Below are positions 60,915-64,000 of a DNA stretch of 64,000 nt, piece after piece. Each line of letters opens with the position of its first letter. Position 1 is the stretch's first letter. The translations under genes and the position numbers were made by a program. Source of the DNA: Syntrophus sp. (in: bacteria) (GTDB lineage: Bacteria > Desulfobacterota > Syntrophorhabdia > Syntrophorhabdales > Syntrophorhabdaceae); NCBI GenBank assembly GCA_013824645.1, contig PNOF01000003.1, forward strand, positions 1 through 64,000, written 5' to 3'. A model generated the notes under the pieces. The model had not been told where the DNA came from. It ran no database searches and worked only from the letters and a program-made list of their open reading frames with translations.

Positions 60915-61793
60915 TTAGACGTCGAAAGTGGACACCAGTACCCTGATTATGTTCCGGACAGTGTCGGTATCGCTCGATTCATTGATTGTATAGGTTCTAT
61001 ACATGCTTGAAGGCATGTCAAGTATGGTGAATACAAGAGTATTGTTTTTCAGCGGAACCAACTCAACGAGGAGTTGTTGCCGATAGAGAAAGAGGATACC
61101 GTAATAGGAAGGTTCTATTCGTATCCCCTTATGGTTTTTAGCAACAAAACTTAAAAGCTCCTGTATCTTGTTCCGAAGTATTTCCGAGGGTATTTTCTCC
61201 AGTTGTTTTTGTATGGAGGGCCCCCGCAGGTATGCATTTATTTCTATCTCACGAGGCACAGCCTCCCCGCTGTCTTTCTTTCTTTTCAGCAGTTTCCCAA
61301 AGTTGCAGGAATAATCAACAATTTCAGTATAGGAAAATGATGCCTTTTTCCAGAGCATCTCAAAAATATCATCCGCTTCTTTCCAGGCAAGCCCTTTTTC
61401 GGAATCTATAAAAAGATTTTTCCTGAGAGTTTTGTCGTAAAAATTATCAATACCCATTTTCTCGATCCGGCTGTCAACATATATGCACCAGAGCTGGTTA
61501 TGCCGTCCCCTGAACAGGGGTTCTCTGCTTTCATCGGGCATCATCGTCGGGTCAAAGAGGAATTGAGGATTCAATACATCGGCGACATAAAGGAAGAGAC
61601 GGTATGTCCTGCCAAAAAGGAACAGCTCGTCATCCCAGATAATGGTCTTTATATCAAGATGACCGCGTTCTCCTTTGATGATAATCTTTTCCTGCCAGGG
61701 AGATCCTGCATCTTCGATAATCAGGTTCTGTATGGAAGCGCCGATTCCGAGCTCTTTGATGATCTTTTCTGTGATCTGCCTTTTATTTTCCAC
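60915..61793 (-). CDS. Unknown 292-residue protein
   Basis: I do not recognise this soluble protein. It has no signal or membrane segment, a tryptophan- and aromatic-rich N-terminal half (DELFLFGRTYRLFLYVADVL, HNQLWCIYVDSRIEK) and Lys-rich linker helices, then alternating strands to the C-terminus (YGILFLYRQQLLVELVPL). The start is GTG at 61793. It is convergent with thymidylate synthase and lies downstream of the TPR-like gene on the same strand, 74 bases away, so the pair may be transcribed together. Confidence 0.55.
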   Translation of the reverse strand: MENKRQITEKIIKELGIGASIQNLIIEDAGSPWQEKIIIKGERGHLDIKTIIWDDELFLFGRTYRLFLYVADVLNPQFLFDPTMMPDESREPLFRGRHNQLWCIYVDSRIEKMGIDNFYDKTLRKNLFIDSEKGLAWKEADDIFEMLWKKASFSYTEIVDYSCNFGKLLKRKKDSGEAVPREIEINAYLRGPSIQKQLEKIPSEILRNKIQELLSFVAKNHKGIRIEPSYYGILFLYRQQLLVELVPLKNNTLVFTILDMPSSMYRTYTINESSDTDTVRNIIRVLVSTFDV

Positions 61794-61867
61794 TTATACC
61801 AATTTGCCTTTATACGTATGCCCGCTTGTATCCGTGTGCACGTTTACGAGGGGCGACTTTATTGGTA

Positions 61868-62494
61868 TTAAAATTCGCCTTCCAGACCGTAAAGCTCAAG
61901 AAGGAGAGTTTTGGCTTTCATCCACCGGGAATCGCGGTTACTGGAAAAAGGAGTTACCTGGAGAAATTCTACAAGATACTTCCTTGCTTTTTCTGTTTCA
62001 CCCCGTTTTGCGTAAATATAGCCGAGATTAAAGGTGGAAGTTTCATAGATCGTTGCGTAGCGTGGTATTAATTGGTTGAGCCCTTTCAGCTTAATGAGCA
62101 GGTCTTCCTTGTCGTTTTGCGCTATCGAAGGATCATTGACCGCTTTTTCATACTGGGTTTTAATGGTTTTTATTGTTGGAAGCACTTCATTCGCGTAATC
62201 GTGGATCTTTAGTAAGATGTTAAGAGAGTTTTCGAGGTCACCTTTTTTAACAAGCTCTTCAACTCTTTTCTGATATGTCTGCAGGTTTCCGTCGTTGATG
62301 ACAATATCTTTTACGGTTGCTATGGTCCGTGGTTTTGGTTGAATTTTTGTTTTTTTCTCTGCCCCATAGGAGAAAGAAGGGATTATCAGGAAAAGTATAA
62401 AGGCTGTGACGAAAAAGAAAGAGATGAAAGACGTTGCATATCTATGCAGGTCAATACCATTAGCACTTTTTCCTGGAATTGAAGGTAATTTCAT
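61868..62494 (-). CDS. Membrane-anchored or exported protein with TPR-like repeats
   Basis: GGAG eight bases upstream selects ATG 62494; a longer frame would run into the tRNA gene. A hydrophobic segment (about residues 22-42, ISFFFVTAFILFLIIPSFSY) is a signal or anchor. The mature part has helical repeats (VEELVKKGDLENSLNILLKI and FNLGYIYAKRGETEKARKYLVEFL) of TPR type, suggesting protein binding in the periplasm. No function is assignable. Confidence 0.65.
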   Translation of the reverse strand: MKLPSIPGKSANGIDLHRYATSFISFFFVTAFILFLIIPSFSYGAEKKTKIQPKPRTIATVKDIVINDGNLQTYQKRVEELVKKGDLENSLNILLKIHDYANEVLPTIKTIKTQYEKAVNDPSIAQNDKEDLLIKLKGLNQLIPRYATIYETSTFNLGYIYAKRGETEKARKYLVEFLQVTPFSSNRDSRWMKAKTLLLELYGLEGEF

Positions 62495-62548
62495 GAGTAG
62501 TTTTTCTCCTTTCAGAATTGCAGGTGATTGACCTACTGGATTTATATA

Positions 62549-62622
62549 TGGCGGTGCAGGGAATTGAACCCCGGACACTGCGGATATGAGCCGCATGCTC
62601 TAACCATCTGAGCTACACCGCC
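62549..62622 (-). tRNA. tRNA-Met (CAT), elongator-like, no encoded CCA
   Basis: A 74-nt cloverleaf with acceptor GGCGGTG/CACCGCC, D-stem GCTC/GAGC, anticodon arm TGCGG-CTCATAT-CCGCA (anticodon CAT) and T arm CGGGG-TTCAATT-CCCTG. The mismatched features of initiator tRNA are absent. A CAT tRNA can also be tRNA-Ile2 when modified by TilS; the body resembles elongator Met. Confidence 0.9.
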
Positions 62623-62716
62623 CCGGTCATTTGATATATGATATAATGCCTTGAATTGTCAAGAGAAATCAGCCCTGGGTACCGGTTCAGTTCCTCTTCG
62701 CCGGACCCATATAAGG

Positions 62717-62754
62717 AGTATGCGTTTGCCTTCTGCTTCGCAGAATATGGCTGG
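62717..62754. repeat. Left arm of a 38-bp imperfect inverted repeat around a toxin-antitoxin pair
   Basis: The reverse complement matches 63818-63855 at 33 of 38 positions, including the shared GCGAAGCAGAAGGCA core. The arms enclose about 1.06 kb containing the PIN/antitoxin genes. Confidence 0.7.
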
Positions 62755-62811
62755 TTTTCATGTTTTTTGGCACATCCGACGGTGTACTTGTCACCCCCCC
62801 CGTCCGCGAAA

Positions 62812-63036
62812 TTATGCCCTCTCTCTTGATTCATGAATAGCATCCAGTATTTCTTGTCTGGTGATACCCTTACTCAAACCGGGTACGTCAAAGGGAGAAC
62901 GGCGATGGCGGGCAGGTTGGGGAACAATGGCGTACATATCACCCCTGCGACGTCTTATGACGACCTCTTCGGTCTTAGATTCTTCAAGGATACTCGACAG
63001 CTTATCTCTGGCCTCAGAATATGTGTAAACTTTCAT
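62812..63036 (-). CDS. Phd/YefM-type antitoxin
   Basis: This 74-residue protein has the N-terminal Phd/YefM DNA-binding fold (VYTYSEARDKLSSILEES, then VVIRRRRGDMYAIVP). A short C-terminal helix (TRQEILDAIHESRERA) would bind the toxin. It begins four bases after the PIN gene, so the toxin comes first, the reverse of the usual vapBC order. The combination of a Phd-type antitoxin with a PIN toxin is known. Confidence 0.8.
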   Translation of the reverse strand: MKVYTYSEARDKLSSILEESKTEEVVIRRRRGDMYAIVPQPARHRRSPFDVPGLSKGITRQEILDAIHESRERA

Positions 63037-63040
63037 GAGA

Positions 63041-63430
63041 TTACGTCACCACCTTTATTGATAGACTTTTCGCCACTTCGCACATATGGTTATCAAGGCT
63101 GATGAGGGGTAACTTCGTTTCAAGACAACACTGTATGTAGAAGGCGTCGTAGGCATAGATATTGAATTTAATGGCTACTTTCAAAGTATCATATATCCTT
63201 ATGGGCACAAGCCTTACCGGGATTCTTTGTGAGATGCTAAAGGCCCCAAGAGCTTCCCGATCCGTTAAACGTCCTTTTTTCTTCATGGCTGTCAGTGCAT
63301 TTGCGATTTCGTAGGGAAGGACCTCTGGCGAAATAAGAGCCAACCCGGATGTTTTCTCAATAACCCATTTACGGTCGGTCTCATCAAGGACAACAGCGAG
63401 AAACGCGCTTGCATCAGATACTATTTCCAT
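63041..63430 (-). CDS. PIN-domain toxin (VapC-like)
   Basis: The PIN active-site acidic residues are in IVSDASAFLAVVLDE (D6, D17 region), LPYEIANALTAM (Glu) and YAYDAFYIQCC plus LISLDNHMCEVA (Asp residues). The 129-residue size is typical of VapC RNases that cleave tRNA or rRNA. It is coupled to the downstream Phd-type gene. The ATG is at 63430 without a strong ribosome site in the upstream AT-rich sequence. Confidence 0.85.
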   Translation of the reverse strand: MEIVSDASAFLAVVLDETDRKWVIEKTSGLALISPEVLPYEIANALTAMKKKGRLTDREALGAFSISQRIPVRLVPIRIYDTLKVAIKFNIYAYDAFYIQCCLETKLPLISLDNHMCEVAKSLSIKVVT

Positions 63431-64000
63431 ATATTAAGTTGTACAACTCATTCATCGAGTTGTCAATATTTTTTTGCATAACATGAGAGTCAGCCATAGC
63501 CAACCATCCAACGCGCTTCTTACGTGGGTACCCGCACCAGCACAAAACATGCTTCGTTAACCTGCTAATTCGCATAATTTTCCCGCCCGTCTCCCTATCT
63601 TCATACAATCACGATAGGATTTCAAGAAAAAACGCCGATCTGAGCAATCGAATACCATCTAAAATCTTCATAATTGCTAAAAGCCTGCCAGTTGTGTCTT
63701 TCAGCTTGCCATATTGTAGTTTATGGTTGAGCTAAGGGGGGGGCGGATGTTGGGAAAATCCTCACTGAGACCAACTTCGAGGGCTAATTGATAATCACAC
63801 CATCAAAAGGTCAAGTGCCAGCGATACTTTGCGAAGCAGAAGGCAGACGTATACTAAAAAAAGGGGGGGGTGAAGAAAACCGGCGGCCTGGTAGAGGGCG
63901 ATCAGGTTGCCCCAGTACCCAGGCTCCCATAGCACCTTTTCTTTATCTTTTGATGTGATAGATTTTATGATATACAAATATCAATGGTGTTGATTATATG
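63431..64000. other. 570-bp end region with repeats and no convincing gene
   Basis: An AT-rich region with homopolymer runs (eight Gs near 63737, nine Gs near 63866) and the right arm of the inverted repeat. Short open frames here lack ribosome sites. It may be decayed sequence around the toxin-antitoxin module. Confidence 0.5.
63818..63855. repeat. Right arm of the 38-bp imperfect inverted repeat
   Basis: Matches the reverse complement of 62717-62754 with five mismatches in 38 bases (87 per cent). Confidence 0.7.

Noticed and set aside
62494-62596. Upstream extension of the TPR-like gene to an ATG at 62596
   Set aside because: That frame runs into the tRNA-Met gene; GGAG before ATG 62494 marks the better start.
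63795-63977. 60-residue hydrophobic ORF near the window end
   Set aside because: It includes homopolymer tracts and the inverted-repeat arm, and has no ribosome site. I see no evidence that it is translated.

Overview
This window reads as a chromosomal segment of an anaerobic or microaerophilic Gram-negative bacterium. It is most likely a deltaproteobacterium-like lineage (Desulfobacterota), perhaps near Syntrophorhabdus, but that is inference from gene content and not from any search. Pointers are a rubrerythrin, a rubredoxin paired with a PerR/Fur regulator, sigma-54 regulation, envelope lipoproteins, two GluRS paralogues, two divergent AMP-forming acyl-CoA ligases, and the carD-yacL-ispD-ispF gene order. 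No phage, CRISPR array, rRNA or complete insertion sequence is seen.

Layout. 1-5.6 kb: an AbrB-type antitoxin at the edge, an acetolactate decarboxylase with an N-terminal ribbon-helix-helix-like segment, a rubrerythrin, an MscS channel overlapping a GT9 glycosyltransferase, and a soluble MgtE-N/CBS protein. 5.6-15 kb (mostly minus strand): UvrD-type helicase, an unknown protein, a MaoC dehydratase, a chemoreceptor with a C-terminal Cache-like domain, a flavoprotein, and an M48 protease coupled to a DacF-type carboxypeptidase. 15.2-22.9 kb: a tightly overlapping plus-strand operon of an unknown exported protein, hisA-hisF-hisI-pgpA-cinA-thpR-recA-alaS. 22.9-31 kb: Crp/Fnr regulator, GAF-GAF-ANTAR protein, nadE, a sigma-like protein, and a FIST-hybrid kinase pair. 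31-42 kb: HAD phosphatase, ABC-F ATPase, RNase III, acyl-CoA ligases, small exported proteins, and a sodium:solute symporter with a 43-residue partner. 42-52 kb: smc, gltX, ankyrin protein, carD-yacL-ispD-ispF-gltX2. 52-55.8 kb: a histidine kinase, a sigma-54 regulator, a perfect palindrome, a sigma-54 promoter and a secreted Ala/Lys-rich repeat protein, which look like one self-contained circuit. 55.9-64 kb: rubredoxin and PerR, tRNA-Ser, epmA, envelope and hydrolase genes, an archaeal-type thymidylate synthase, tRNA-Met, and a PIN/antitoxin pair inside imperfect inverted repeats.

Two signals stand out. First, a 105-bp palindromic repeat lies in frame inside two unrelated genes (the GT9 gene and thpR), adding the same 35 residues to both proteins. 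Two related, more divergent copies sit in tandem just upstream of the helicase. The hairpin arms show compensatory changes between copies, so this looks like a protein-invading palindromic element comparable in behaviour to Rickettsia RPEs. Second, the kinase/sigma-54 regulator pair has a regulator with a non-Fis C-terminal domain, a 19-bp-arm palindrome at its 3' end and a well-spaced -24/-12 promoter for the neighbouring repeat protein.

All identifications are from reading the sequence. Start sites were chosen from ribosome-binding sites and family lengths where stated.
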